This document shows, piece after piece, positions 1 to 12,984 of a stretch of 64,000 nt of DNA. The stretch is from contig JAQMRL010000001.1 of the NCBI GenBank assembly GCA_035578175.1, positions 378,081,220 through 378,145,219 of the forward strand. Reading direction: 5' to 3'. How positions within the stretch are numbered: the stretch's first letter is position 1; each line of letters opens with the position of its first letter. Source of the DNA: Catonia carolina (Eukaryota > Arthropoda > Insecta > Hemiptera > Achilidae). The translations under genes and the position numbers were made by a program. The notes below the pieces were generated by a model that ran no database searches, was not told where the DNA came from, and was given only the letters and a program-made list of their open reading frames with translations.

Positions 1-369
1 TTTATCAACATGACAGGTCCTCCGTAAAGCACCCACTTTCCTTGCACCCAGCAAATGACACCTTCACTTCATTCACAACAGAGTTTCCATCTGCATTAAC
101 AGTAATTGCAAAACAGTCGGACGTTTAACCAAAAAATAATAATAATAATAATAATAAAAAACACAGGGTCTGGCTGTATAGTGAAGTTCATTACTCTTAG
201 AGGAGACAACCCTGCATAGTGTCTTTTACACCTCTACCTCTTCTGTTCTAAAATAGTTCAGTCACATAATTGGCTGACTATGTGATAAGAAACATAACTT
301 TTTTTTGTAGCCCTGGAACCAACAGATCGAGTGCAATTAATTTAACACTCCACTTGCCTGTTATGGGCA
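1..369 (-). repeat. Family B retroposon, window-edge copy
   Basis: Minus-strand copy of the roughly 390 bp family B, running off the window start so its 3' (AAC)n end is not seen. The 5' end, read on the minus strand, begins GCCCATAACAGGC-like at about 369. It shares the blocks seen in the other copies, such as GGGTCTGGCTGTA and GTGTCTTTTACACC. It is interrupted at 77-161 by a SINE tail. Confidence 0.85.
77..161 (+). repeat. 5'-truncated SINE tail with (AAT)n
   Basis: An insert of about 85 bp breaks family B between CATTCAC and CACAGGG. Its GCATTAACAGTAATT...CAGTCGGACGT text matches the 3' part of the tRNA-headed SINE at 52130-52275, and it ends in an (AAT)n tract at about 136-157. A short flanking CAC may be the target duplication. 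Seen directly: the insertion relative to other B copies. Inferred: SINE identity. Confidence 0.6.
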
Positions 370-1497
370 ATGTATATAATATTTAGGAATAATTTTAAAT
401 TATAAATTGAAGGAAATGCACGATTGGTCAAATAAAATATTAAGTTTAGAAACCATAAATTAGCTATTATTAAAAAAAATTTGTTTATAAAACGACGAGG
501 TCATGTTGTGATCAATTACAACAATATGCAAATTAGGCCAACGAACGAATGACCCAACTCAAACCAATTAGTCTCTGAGTTGCGCACACCGGCTGTCTGA
601 GAATGAGCTATTTAGAAAGATATGTAAATAGCATTACGCGCTCGGTACAATCTGCTTGAAAATGTAAACTAAGTTTCGGAAAATATATTTTATTCGCGGC
701 ATTAACAACTAAACTACTTGGAAAATAAATACTATTAATATTTACTATAAATCAACATAACATTTAAGATGATATCGAACTAGAACTTATGACACTAAAA
801 GTTAACTTCTTACGCTGAAGGAATATACTAAATAACATTGTTGCTGCTGAGAAATTCGGCTTGTAGTTGGAGTGCGGACTGTACCGGATGGCTCCACGGT
901 CATTCAAGGTCAGACTTGACTACTGCGCATCCACCATTGAGAGGCGTTACACCATTGGCTTGACCATTGGCTTGAGTTGGGTTACAGACCAAATCGTACG
1001 GTAGAGTGGACGCCAAATAGCTTGCCGGTTTTTTGAAATGCGCAGAAGTTATATTTTGGTAATGATGTGTTTTGGTAATGACGTGGTCTCAACAAGTGGT
1101 GGGGGTCAGTTCTGTACTAGCTGTGATCAGAGTTACGTCGTTCTCGCAACGTTATATCAGCTAGCCTGAAAACATTAGTCTGTAATACGTTGTATGTGGT
1201 AGGCGAAAATGTTTGTATACAATGTTACAATTTAAGGTTTTTTTACTTCACTAATAGAAGATAATTTACGTCGTTTAGAACATGTGATTTAATAAACAAT
1301 TCTGTACAAAGACACGAAATCTACCGACTGAATCCGAACTGTTCGCGCAGCTACACCGGCAAGCTTCTTTGGCGTCCGCTCTAGCGAGGAAGTATCGCTT
1401 ACGGTACAAACAAGAAGTGGACTGTACAGCTGCACTTATATCCTCATTATCAGCGCTCAATTTATCGTGCCAGTATTCTACTTGCATAATTATCTAC
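370..1497. other. No gene recognised
   Basis: AT-rich sequence with a more GC-balanced patch at about 840-1180 containing a 13 bp tandem duplication (CCATTGGCTTGA twice, about 951-976). A 70-codon minus-strand ORF at 1275-1487 has no recognisable motif. Confidence 0.5.
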
Positions 1498-1560
1498 TAC
1501 AGTATTAGTTCGCCAATCCAAACTTCTTTAATCCAAACCCTTCAGTAATCCGAACTATCA
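1498..1560 (+). repeat. Possible pogo/Tigger-type transposon end
   Basis: TA followed by CAGTATTAGTTCG and then three close copies of AATCCRAAC. Repeated AATCCGAAC-like words next to a TA-flanked CAGT terminus resemble pogo/Tigger termini as I remember them. The partner TIR was not found. Confidence 0.3.
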
Positions 1561-1656
1561 AAAAAAGTTTGTTTTTATGTAGTGATGTTTTGATGATGGT
1601 ATGATTTTTGAATGTCTTAATACGGTAATCAGACACCAAAATCGTAAACACGACGC

Positions 1657-1778
1657 AGAATGGTGGTGATGACGATGACGAAAACCTACCGGAAAATAAA
1701 ATAAACTATGATCTGGTAATCGCAAGTTTTAATAAGTGTATAGAGTGGGCTAAGGAAACCGATAAGCCGTTTCATTAA
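1657..1778 (+). pseudogene. Possible pogo/Tigger transposase C-terminal remnant
   Basis: An open stretch of about 39 codons on the plus strand ends at a TAA near 1778. It contains an acidic GGDDDDEN run followed by a Y-x-L-V-I-x-x-F-x-K-C-I-E-W pattern. pogo/Tigger and jerky-like transposases typically end with an acidic stretch followed by a short helix ending in W. It lies just inside the pogo-like end at 1498-1560, as expected for an internally deleted copy. There is no catalytic domain here. The call rests on a short motif and position and could be coincidence. Confidence 0.28.
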
Positions 1779-1782
1779 ATAT

Positions 1783-1860
1783 TATTGCTATTAACAAAAT
1801 TGGAACCGAGACCTCAGCGTTGTAAACTAATGCACTACCACTATGCTACAGAAGCGCTTA
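1783..1860 (-). repeat. tRNA-like SINE head
   Basis: Read on the minus strand, TAGCATAGTGGTAGTGC resembles a pol III A box and GGTCTCGGTTCCAAT resembles a B box about 30 bp downstream. The acceptor arms do not pair, so it is a tRNA-derived fragment rather than a functional tRNA. Confidence 0.45.
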
Positions 1861-4800
1861 CATGATGTAACATTTTTTGTTTTTGTTTGATAAGATGATT
1901 CCAAAAATCTCTGAATGGATGTTCATGAGTAACCTTTTTATTTATTAATACATATTAAACCAAATCAGAAAAAAATATTAAATTCTGAATAATGCGCTAG
2001 CGCAAGCATACACAGATAGAGACTCTCATACACACACGCCATTCGAAAAATGTAATATTTTCATGGTATTGGTAACTAAACTGAAAAAAGAATCGATGAA
2101 ATTAGGGTATCGAGTATTTTGTTCACGATTCCAGTTCTCTCTCACTTTTAGAGCTGAAAAAAGTGGAAGAAAATAAGGGTACTTAGAACAATAATTCAAT
2201 TTTATTCCCTACCGCTATTTTTCGTCCGTTAAGTAAGTAGATTCTTCTTTTTAACTCTATCTCGTTACAGAAGGGTAGGAATTTCTTCTACTTACTCTAC
2301 TGCAGCCATAACACTGACTTTCTTTTAAACTTGTTACATCACTCTGATTAAAGCTTACATTGTTTTAGATATAAAAAAGCAGTTTTAATTAATTCAGTGT
2401 TTTCCAGCGCAACCTTCCACAATATGATGATTAAACTAAAGATAAAACTTAAATGAAAATTAACAGACAATAATTTCATTATAATATTATAAAGAATTAA
2501 CTCACAGTTTAAGAAACCGAAAATTATTACATTTTAAATATGCCTATGTTTATCATTAATTTTGCGTAAAAATTATATAAATTATCAATAAATAGGTTGG
2601 GTTTAGAATTCAAACCGGAATACCCCGAAGCTGACATTTTAACTGATAAAATACACGTTTTGGAAATTTAGATGACACCATAGAGGATTGCGCAACGAAA
2701 ACGTAATTAGATTAGTTTCATTTCATGTTCTCGAACAGGAGTTCAATATTTTATTCACATGTATTACATAAAATTTCAAAATTATATTAAAACTGATTGG
2801 TATAAATTTATTTTTGCCGTAAAAAAAGTTGTGCTTCAAGGTACTTGTTCTTTTATTTTTATTTTTTTATTTATTGGGCTGTACTAGGTGGTCGACGTGA
2901 AACATACTCATCAGCTACTATTAATAATAAATAATCGCTAAATTAACTACAGAAACAGTCCAATATTCCTATTTTTCAAGAGATCCAAAATATAATTGGG
3001 TTCATGATTTCAAAATTTGAACGTACAATGCATATGTACTTATTACAAATCGGATGTAATCCTATATTAGCCAGATTTATGATGCATCAAAGCCGTTAGT
3101 CTTTTCACGAATTTATCGTTCCCATATTTATTTACTGCTAACAATTACTAATTTCCTAAGTTACATATCCAATAAGGATTGCGTTATTAAATTATATCTT
3201 CATAAATTATATTCTGGGTTCAAATGTCAACTTCAGAATCATCCGTCTCTTAGTATGTACAATTTTTGAAGTTGTTCTGATTTACTAAACATTCATTTAT
3301 CAGAATTTTACCAATTTACTCACAAAGTTAACTAAACTGCCCACGAAATAAGTTCATGAAAAGTTATGATTATGTTAGTAATTAAAAGTTAAATTCAAAA
3401 TTCTTAAATTCAAAATTTTGATTTTCTCTAAGTCCTCCAATGGAGGGTTATTCGCTCATAAAGTGTATAAAAGGAATACCTATCTGTTTATTATTCTATA
3501 AATATGAATAGATTGTAGATATTGCTGTAATAAAAAAGTATCGATATTTATTTGGATTTTATTCATAATAAAGACACATGAATTTTTCCATTTGATATCA
3601 ATATCAAATCCTTTATAAATTTTAAAAAGGATTAAATTATTAAAAAGAAAAAGAAGAAAATTGAAATCACAAAATTCTCTCTAACTTTTTTTTTCTTGAA
3701 AATTGAATTAAATTTCATCATGGGGTAAGCCAACATTACATTTTTAAGATAAGCTCCCTGATGAAATGCCCTTGCACAAAAAGCCGGTAAAATTGATGTT
3801 GATAAAAATTCAACTGTATTTAACAAAATATTACAATCGATATTATTTATATGTTAAATTTATTTAAATGAGACTTCCTATAGATTTTGCTATGGGAATT
3901 ACTTGTATAATCCATCTAAACTTGAATAAAATTTTCTTTATTGACTGCTGAAAAGTTAAAGCGCTCAGTAGCAGAAAACTGAATAACTATGGACTTATAA
4001 ACGACGTTAGAATGGTTTAACGATAATTCAACAAGTCAAGCTGTTAATAGCAGAACTATCCCCATTTAAAACTTCTTACACTATAATAATTTTGAATTTG
4101 GCATATCTTCATCTTATTTCCATTTTTATTTTTCTTTCTAATAGCTCCAATGTCAATAAACAGATAGCTATAAACATATACAAGTTTCTATGAATTTTCT
4201 ACAAACAAGTTAAAAATTTTCTACAGTGGTTTTTACAAAACTTATGGTTCTTAATGATATGCTTTCAATATTTTTATTTGTTTCATTTATTATCTTTTCT
4301 ACTTATTCATAGTATTTATTATTTTATTGAAATTTTTTTTATTAATACTTTAATTTTAATTAAAAATAATGCCGGTGGGGGTACCTTTTAAAAACTTTGA
4401 ATTGGGGTTATCGACAGACGGTCAGCTTTTGTTTGTACTCTTTTCGGTTCTCATTATGTACTTTTATTGTTATTTATTTTTATTTTTATCTTTTTATATT
4501 GTTTCATGTCTTTCATTTAGTCATTTGTCGGCTGGATTTATCTACCATCGTATCTTTTAGAATCTATTTTTCGATCTTCCTAGATTTCTTTTTATGTTAG
4601 GGCTTATATATATATATATATACGGACATCGTGAAAAAAATTAAATAGAGCCTGTTAATTTCAGTAATTTAAGACATCTAAGCAAAATAATATAGGATAC
4701 TTTATATGTGACAATTAATAAGTTTGAGCGAGGATTGAACTACTGCAAGGTTTTTGCTACTTTAATAAAAAGAACTGTTTCACCTTTGCCCCTAGAGGAA

Positions 4801-6016
4801 CCTAGGAAAACCTTGCAAATACATGGTTAAACACTTAAACAATACAATATACGTATTTTATATAGTTGATAAGTTTGTCTCTATGGGGTGAAGTGGAGGA
4901 ATGAATCTTTTCCATGCTGCTATCATAGTACGTTAATTTGTTGTAGGAACCATGATTACTACTGTTCACAGCAAAACATTGTGAACATTATGACATAATA
5001 AAATTATAAAAAACATTTTTTAATCTCCTGCTCTGCCAGTTCATTACCGTGATCTGTTTGACTAGCATTTGTCTTGAAAAGCAATGTTTTTAGGTTTGGG
5101 AGTATAACGGGTATGGTAACCCCTCACCTACCGTTAATACTGTAAACACATTCTTTAAATTCCTTACAGAGAAAAAACAACGAACCGTATACTGTAATTT
5201 AAACGCATATCTTATTTAACATTTAGGCTTACTATAATATATTTCAAAGATGTTAATAATGTATTTTATACTACGTAATACAAAGGTTACCATTATCTAA
5301 AAATTTCACGTCGGCTTCAGTAACTAATCAACAGTTTTTCAGCTTTATAACGTAAAGACCAACTCTTCATTCTGGTACCTACTTTAAAAATTAATTAAAA
5401 AATACAAATGTAGACAACTAATTATTTCATTTGCACGTTAGATCTGAATTAAAAATTTTTACACCAATTTATAAATGCACAATGTTAACTTTCTACCATA
5501 TACTTTTATTATTTACAAAGGGAATTCATAAGGTAACAGGCTTTTCAAAATACTGATACTAGTAAATTTCCAGTTAAATATTTATTTTATGCATAATTTT
5601 GCGTTGCAGTATCACCACTTGAAAAAACAACGCAAAAATAATAACTTGTATTCAAATTCGAGATTAAATTGGCTTTTGGATAAGCACTCAACAAAGATTT
5701 CCTCAGCGCAAAATTAGAAGCAGGAACTGAGTTATCATACATATTTCAACTCCATTTTAAATACAATTTTGGCAAGCGCCTATTCAAAAATGTATAATAA
5801 CTTTAAAATTATTTTCATTTTACGATAATATAGATGTTACTAAACATTTTATTTCTTGTTAAACTGATTAATGATTAACAAAATCCTTTACCTTTCGATT
5901 ATAGTCTTCGTTTTAGTATTTATAATAATCATATTTTAATTTTTAAAAGGATATCTCGTGTAATAATTTTTATGACAATAAAAAATAGCAAGCTTATTTC
6001 TACTGAAAAAGTGACC
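1861..6016. other. Long AT-rich stretch, no gene recognised
   Basis: About 4.1 kb of AT-rich DNA with short ORFs only (up to 67 codons, low complexity, hydrophobic). A (TA)n run is at about 4605-4622. I see no family A or B copy and no LINE remnant here. Confidence 0.5.
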
Positions 6017-6092
6017 ATCGCTGTTACGCAGTGTTTAGCTTGCTATACCAGAAAGCGGAAGGTTCCGGATTTAATTTCCGGTTATGATCCGG
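6017..6092 (+). repeat. tRNA-like SINE head, diverged
   Basis: GTTACGCAGTGTTTAGCTTGC followed by GGTTCCGGATTTAATTTCCGG resembles A- and B-box spacing of a tRNA-derived SINE. Arms do not form a cloverleaf. Confidence 0.4.
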
Positions 6093-8059
6093 AAAAGTAT
6101 TACGTTTTCAAACCCATCACTCTTGAACTCAGAGTAGTGCTAATACTCTAGCTATGGATACGACTTGATATAAACTGAAATAAATTTATATTTACGAAAG
6201 TGGAAGACAATAATACAAAAGTTAGCCTCAAAAGATCTTAGGTAATAAAGAAAGCTTGGGTAAAAAATGAGAAACCACTAAAACATAGTTGTAAAATTGA
6301 AGGATAAGAAGTTATTTGTTTTCGAGTAATCCTAGTGATTGAATTATCGACGGAATTTTTTCCATCAGAACACAGAAAATGTAAGTACTTGTTGAAGAAT
6401 ACTGATGTCGGTAATAGTATAGAAAATGAAGTTTTAGCTAATTTTATAAAGACAAAAACATTAGTATTACTACTACATTTTTTATTAGGGTATGGAATTA
6501 TAGGACAGACGTCACAGATAAGGAACTTGACCGTAAACAACTAATTTAGGCTATAAGTTGGAATATAAAACTGGTAAGAAATTTCAACAGCTGTGAGAAC
6601 GCACTTTAATTTTATGGACTTCAAAGTCTGAGCGCACGGTGTTTAAAATAAATTCAAATTTTATTAGGCGTATTAAATAAACTTCTTTACATGAACATTT
6701 ACAACTTTCTAAATTCTCGGGTTGATATTCCAGCTATCTCAAAAATATTTTTGTGGGTGCTTAGCACGACTTTAAGAAATTTCAGATTGTTTGCTAGTGC
6801 CACAAGAAGTAAAGTAGCTCCAATTAACAGGTAGGTAGCAACAGAAAATGGTATAAACGAAGTGGTAGATTTGTTTCTCAGAGATTACTGAATTAAGGAG
6901 AAATTACAAAATACTGTAGAAGAAGGCTGTGAATATTACATGGTGTTTCTCTTATGTTATGTTTTTATGTTCTTCGTTTTCTGTGTGCTACGTAAGGGGA
7001 TGACTGTTTGTGGTGAAAGAAAAAAGACAATGAAAAGAATATAATGGTGCAGTATATCAAGAGAATATTCCATCCCTGTTCTACTGTACCAACTCGCACC
7101 CTTGAATACAGCCATAGTAGTGGGTGGAGACGGTTGGGCGTAGGGAAGTTTTGAACCAAAGAAATTAAAATAAATAAATAAAATTATATTTTCTTATGAA
7201 GGTGGGTTTGAAGGGCTTCTCTTCATAACACTTGAAACTATATGATGTCAAGATGACCTAACAATTTATATATAAAATATTATTTGCTATCATGAAATTT
7301 AATGCGCTCTAAGATTGTTAAAACGAAGTTGTAAGATTCAAATTAATTGTACTGGAAACTTTGATTGCATCTCCAGGGGCTGTAAGGAATTAGTAAGTGG
7401 ATCTTTAGTAGAGAAGACGTAAAACTTTTGCACAGTGATCAAGAATATTGTTTTCAAACGTTCCGTTCGTTGTTCCACTTCCACACAGATCAACATCATG
7501 ATATTTTAAAGCTGATTTTAGTAAATAAGTAAAAAAAAACATCAGTCTGAACCTATCCTAAAAAAACTTTTTTTTCGTAGAAACACTAATAATACAAACT
7601 TTCATTAAAATATAGTGATATTTATACGGGTTTTGAAACTGTTCTTATAATAATAGCTGTAATATATTGATCTGAAAACAAAGAAAAATTCTAAGCCTGG
7701 CAGTTTACGATAGTTGAACATGATAAAAGACTTTGTTTCTTGAAGTTTCTGTCGTTTATTATTTTTAAGTTAAGATAAATAAAAAAAAAAACCTAAAAAC
7801 ATAAATCAAGTACAGTAGGTTGGTCTTTAGCCTTTTCATTTTAAAAACGTACAACACCATTAATAAAAACTTTATTGGCAAAAAAAATTTGCAAACACGT
7901 ATTTTATCATTTAAACGTGTTGCACAATACAAAAATGTCATATGTTTTGTATGATAACATTCTAGGATAAATTTTATTATAACCATTCTATTTCACTAGT
8001 TCTATTTACTAAATAATGTTTATTCATAAAAGAATAAAATTAAAAAAAGTAATTATGGT
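6093..8059. other. No gene recognised
   Basis: AT-rich. Short ORFs overlap on opposite strands at 6238-6544, and neither shows a recognisable domain. Another at 7765-7986 (minus) is low-complexity. Confidence 0.45.
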
Positions 8060-8235
8060 CACCCAGGCCATCCCCTGACCTCTAAACCAGGTGTCCCGCG
8101 TTTGTTTCCCGGTCGGGTCTGAAATTTGTGTCATTCAATTTCATCTATCACCATTCACCATTTGACAAACAGTCAGGTGAAAAACTGAATGAGAAGACAA
8201 TCCCCACCTCATTTAATACCTAGCCATTAGTAGGG
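8060..8235 (+). repeat. tRNA-headed SINE (family C type)
   Basis: A tRNA-like head with a B-box-like GCGTTTGTTTCCCGGTCGGG is followed by a body with TCATCTATCACCATTCACC. The same head-plus-body arrangement appears at 52130-52275 (TTCGATTCTCGGTCAGG, then CATCATCATTCTTCACC). Sequence similarity is direct; SINE identity is inferred. Confidence 0.55.
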
Positions 8236-8481
8236 TACAATGGTTGTAATACAAGTTACTCATTATGTTTTTTCGAACATTTTTAATATCTTAATACTAT
8301 ATACTTGGATAATTACTAAATTTGGTTGTCAATGGTTCCGAAACGTTATTTACTTGTTGGAGCTTCGACGGTACTAAAATCTAATAATTGGCTCTCCTCA
8401 AGAAGATACCTTCGCTAGAGGCAATTTAAACGGTCCGCTGCGTATCCAGTATCACTGGAGTATTTATAGATCTACATTTAA

Positions 8482-9378
8482 TTTTTACTTTCTCTTACCT
8501 ATATGAATATACAAGAAAGAAAAGTATTGTGTTCATGTCGATTTTCAAATCGAGTTTTCACCGGATCTACACATTTTCAGATCCCTTGAACCCAAAACCT
8601 AGTTTTTTGGGTCTCTCTCTCTCTATCTCTGTGTGTGTGTGTGTGTGTGTATGAACAAAAGATCTCAAGAATAGAACATCGTACGAAAATAAAACTTTAA
8701 AATTAAGTTAAATACTACAAAAGGATCCGACACGAACATTTTCATTAACATCGGTCAACCGAAAGTAGTAGTGTCACTTAAAAAAGTAGTAGGTAGTAGT
8801 GGAAGTACGAGTAGTAGTTTACTAGAAGTAGTAGCAATTTAGTAGTAGATTCGTGTCACTTTTTCGATTTTCTCAAAAACGGCTTACTTTTTTTTAAATC
8901 GCCTCATTTGCTACATTTGTTATACTCTACAAGATAGGTTACGCGCCATGTCTGCTGGAAATCTTGGAGAGGCTGTTCTCTCATAGAAAAATATGTTCTT
9001 TTTATGATTGCAGCCTCCATATGCATTTTAGCCAAAAAAAGTATAAGTAAAAGTTGTAGACAATTTAAAACCCTGCTAACTTTATTTCGAACATTTTTCT
9101 GTATAAAGCTTAGTTTAGCGTTAATTAGTGATTTTATGTTTTTTTCGTGAAAATCTGTGAAACAGATTGATTTTTAAGATTTAATATTTTGTATTAATAG
9201 GCCAAATTGAGATTGGTTTTCATTTTGCATCGTTCACTCATGATTAAAATAAGGTTATGTTTTTGGGGTTAATTTTATTGTTTATTTCTAATGTTTTTTT
9301 ACTTATGTAAGGTTAAACTGGTAATTTTTTGCATTGGCAAGAGAAAGTTGTGATAGTGTTTTCATACCAGATTTTTTA
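8482..9378 (+). repeat. Family A interspersed element, copy 1
   Basis: Starts TTTTTACTTTCTCTTACC and ends GGCAAGAGAAAGT plus a conserved 30 bp tail ending ACCAGATTTTTT. The start and the GGCAAGAGAAAGT block are inverted repeats of one another. It contains a (CT)n(GT)n tract at about 8612-8650 and one of the two internal modules; the second is largely deleted. Confidence 0.8.
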
Positions 9379-10074
9379 CGAGAGAATGAGCATAATTAGA
9401 ATTTGTCATTTATCGACTTTTATAGTTGTTTCGCGATGTCAGTAACATATTATAGTATTCGTCTCTGTGTAGTAATAAGTTAGTAACATAAAAGAACATT
9501 TTATTATAGCCCGTAAAGTCTTGTTATGTATTACATTTATATTCGTTTTTCTGAAGGTTAACAGATCCCTATTTTTATTTTTAACTCCATACATCCAGAT
9601 TCGTCTTATGATTTTCTTGTAAATGGTTAATTAATATGATATATTTTATTTTGAAAGTCTATCCAGTGGGTTTTTCATAAATATATTTTGAGTTTGTGAA
9701 GTCTATTAAATTTTTATTTGCAATTTATTAACGTGAAAAGCCATTAATAAACTAATGTTCAGAAATGTAAAAATTATATTTTACTAAATTATCAACGCTT
9801 TGTAAATAATTATTTGTGTAGCTTTCAAATTCAACAAGTGAAACAAAATATACTTAATAAGGCTACTTGTGAATAATTATTAGATTCGTACCAATAAACA
9901 ATATTCATTTACGTAATTACATTAATATAAACCGATGACATTCATTTTACATCAATTAACAGTTAATTAAATGCAGTTTTACAAAAAATAGAATTATTGA
10001 TGTGAAATTTACCTATGAAATTACTTCAGAGCTGAATATAAGCGACTATAAAGTTTTCTTTAAGTATTGAAGAA
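9379..10074. other. No gene recognised
   Basis: AT-rich spacer between a family A copy and a LINE tail; no coding signal seen. Confidence 0.5.
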
Positions 10075-10468
10075 GTTGTATTTGGTTGTTTCTTCTTCTT
10101 CTTCAGATGCCATCTCCGCTTCGAAGGTTGGCAATCATCAGAGCGATTTTAATCTTTGATGTCACAGCCCTAAACAATTCGTTGTTGCTGCAACCATACC
10201 AATCTCTTAGGTTTTTCAGCCAGGATTTTCGTCTTCTTCCCAAGGATCTCTTTCCTTGGATTTTCCCCTGGACAATCACTTGTAATATTTTATATTTTTC
10301 TCCCCTCATGACATGTCCCATATACAATAATTTTCTTTTCTTCACTGTTAATAGTACTTCTCTTTCTTTATGCATACGTCTCAACACCTCACATTCGTCA
10401 TCTTTTCCACCCATGAAATCCTCAGAATTCGCCGGTACAGCCACATTTCAAATGCATCCAGTCTTACT
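10075..10468 (-). pseudogene. LINE reverse transcriptase C-terminus, frameshifted
   Basis: The minus strand encodes the C-terminal end of a non-LTR retrotransposon polyprotein. It begins with DAFEMWLYRRILRISWVEK, shifts frame once near 10400, then continues as EVLRRMHKEREVL, the YMGHVMRGEKY box, a GKRSLGRRRKSWLKNLRDW box, and MIANLRSGDG at the end. These are standard features of the domain after reverse transcriptase in many insect LINEs. A (GAA)n 3' tail follows at about 10091-10105, typical of RTE/CR1-type elements. The reverse transcriptase catalytic core is missing, so this is a 5'-truncated dead copy. The exact clade is not resolvable from this much sequence. Confidence 0.85.
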
Positions 10469-12984
10469 TTAGACGTCACTAAATAATTTATACGTTGCTT
10501 AAGGAAAGTAGTTTGATTAAGAATATTGTTTTCCAAAACGCACTTTCTATCTGAAAAAGAATTCAGTTATCTTTCCAGAAATATATTGACAATGTAACTG
10601 TTTTTTTTTAAATTTATACTCTGTTTTCACATTTTTTAAATACCATTGAAGTTTTTTTCTGTCTTAGTAGTTAGGTATCGTAAAACAATCTGAACTGCGC
10701 AAATTTCGTATCTGATATAAAATGTTATTTAACGAGCTGTGGGGACGGTTCTTTTCCAAAAAAAGTATGTTACTAAGTACTGGAAATATTCTTTGATAGT
10801 AGTTAGAGATGTTATTCATTATTTTTAGATTAAGAGATTTCAACTGAGTTCCTACTATAGACGTCACATGGTTATAATAGTTTCTTTGAGATAGATTACG
10901 GGTTAGGGTGTAATCTAGTCGAAAGTGAAGTCTACACTTTAAAAAAGTGGTTCTTTTACTGTTAGAATTGAAAAATTGTCTTGGAGTATTATATTGTATA
11001 GATAACAGCGAGCACTCAACAAAATTCTTATTAACTAAAATTATTTATTCGATAAAGTTTTTACTATTTATTTATAAATTGAAATGAAGCAGAATCTGCC
11101 AAACAAATGCAATTGAAGCTTACACTTTTGTCTGTGAAGTTACAACTCACCCAGTTACATTCTCAAGTAATGTTTTGTTAATTTCTTATTTTAGTTAATA
11201 ATACTTATCTACGTAGACTTTGCCATAAATATGTAAGAGGAAAATGCGTGAGTTAGAGTATAGCATTTTGTTATTTACCCAAGAAATAATAAATTGAATT
11301 CTATTTAATTGTTTTTTTTTAATTTTATACCATATTTTCTAAAATTTAATGATTATGATTGTGTAGTGTACCCTTCTTATTTCCCAATACAGAACTAACA
11401 ACTTTTAATTACAAAGAAAAATATAAAAAAATTAAACTATTTTTGAAATAAAATATTTCAATTTTGACATCCTAAACATATTTTTAACATACAAAATTAA
11501 ACTAAATTTTTTTAAAAATTTCTAATATATTAAAAATAAACGGTATAAAAATAATATATATAATTTCAGTTACAAAGGACCTAGGCAATATACACACACA
11601 CATGCCTGACATGTGATCACATCAAGTCTGAGAAATCACACCAATTCTCTACAAGGATTCTAATGTATCCTATAATTGAAATGAATGTAGTGGTAGTTAG
11701 CAGCCAATAGGGAAAAAGGAAGAAGATTCAAAAAGATTTCAAATGTTTTTGCTACTGGGTACGAGTAGAACCTTAGGATGAATGAAGAACACGTTTATGA
11801 TACAAACGAGTGTATTAGGATGTGAGGACGACAATCATAGGAGTCGTTATTAATGATTTAAATGATTGAATGATTTGTGTTGCTAATGATTTGATTGATA
11901 TTGATGATGTTTAACTTTATTTACGGCGTCAGGATTTTTGTAATTGTTACAATCTTTTATAGTAAACTAAAGTATTTTAATTTTTAATAACGAATCAGTA
12001 TTTTTAATTTAAAATTTTAATCAACTGGTATAGTCATTACTTACTACTTCTTATCGATCGGTGAGAAGTGTTACATATTTGAACAAAGTTAGATTGCAGA
12101 AGGGGAATCCCGAATCTTTTGTTGTAAATGTGGTGTACTCTATTATTAAATTCTTCCCAGATGCGATGTAGGAACGCTTCTGTTTTCACTGAAACTAAAA
12201 AAAATCTCTTAAAAAAATAATAAAACTTCGATATTATATTGTGTTTTTTTAATCAATTCACAAATAATTATAAATTTTCAAAGAATTCTATGCAATGAAG
12301 AAAATTTTAGGCTTATGAAAATTTTTAATTAAATTCCTTTATGCGTTCTAACGTGTAGTCTATAACATAACTTACATTTACGTTTGAACGAACTGAAATC
12401 AGTGCACCTATTGAAACATTTTAAAGTTCAAAATAATTGATTTATTCAATCGATTGAAGTGTACACTTACTTTCTGTTCACAACTTATTTCTTTGTACTT
12501 CGTACTTTGTGATTGTTGTAAAACTTCCACAATCTGAGTTTCTATTCACGGTGTCACGAACAGTCTCAATCCAATTATGAAAGGACGTATCGTAACTAAA
12601 TTAAAAGAGCATTACTTCGTAATAATTTTCCAATCCTTTCCTCTTTCGATAACTTTCCTTTTCAAAGAACTTTTTTTTCTAAAAGCTTAACGATTTTGTA
12701 TTATGAACAAAAACTTTCTAATAGTTTTAAAATAATTTTGTAAAACGTTATAAAATTTTGATAACAAAAGTGTTTTCTTACTCATTAGATTTAAGAAGGA
12801 ACTTTTGATTCAAGGAAGAAAATACAGTGGGTATAGAAGAAGGCTTGTAGACATATTTTGCCATTATTAAAATTTCTATTGACTTTTAGTGGCATTTCGT
12901 ATTAAACGATAAGATGGTTTCATACTAAATGAGAATTTACTTCATTCTTAATTGAAAATTAAAGCATTTTTCTAGAATTTTCTT
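10469..12984. other. AT-rich stretch, no gene recognised
   Basis: No recognised repeats or coding signal across 2.5 kb. A patch of AATGATT-like imperfect repeats lies at about 11850-11910. Confidence 0.45.

Noticed and set aside
1275..1487. 70-codon minus-strand ORF as a gene or transposase piece
   Set aside because: Cys-containing but without a family motif. Position beside the pogo-like end is suggestive but insufficient.
4369..4600. Overlapping 63- and 67-codon plus-strand ORFs
   Set aside because: T-rich low-complexity translations (Phe/Leu/Tyr) in AT-rich DNA, with no homology pattern.
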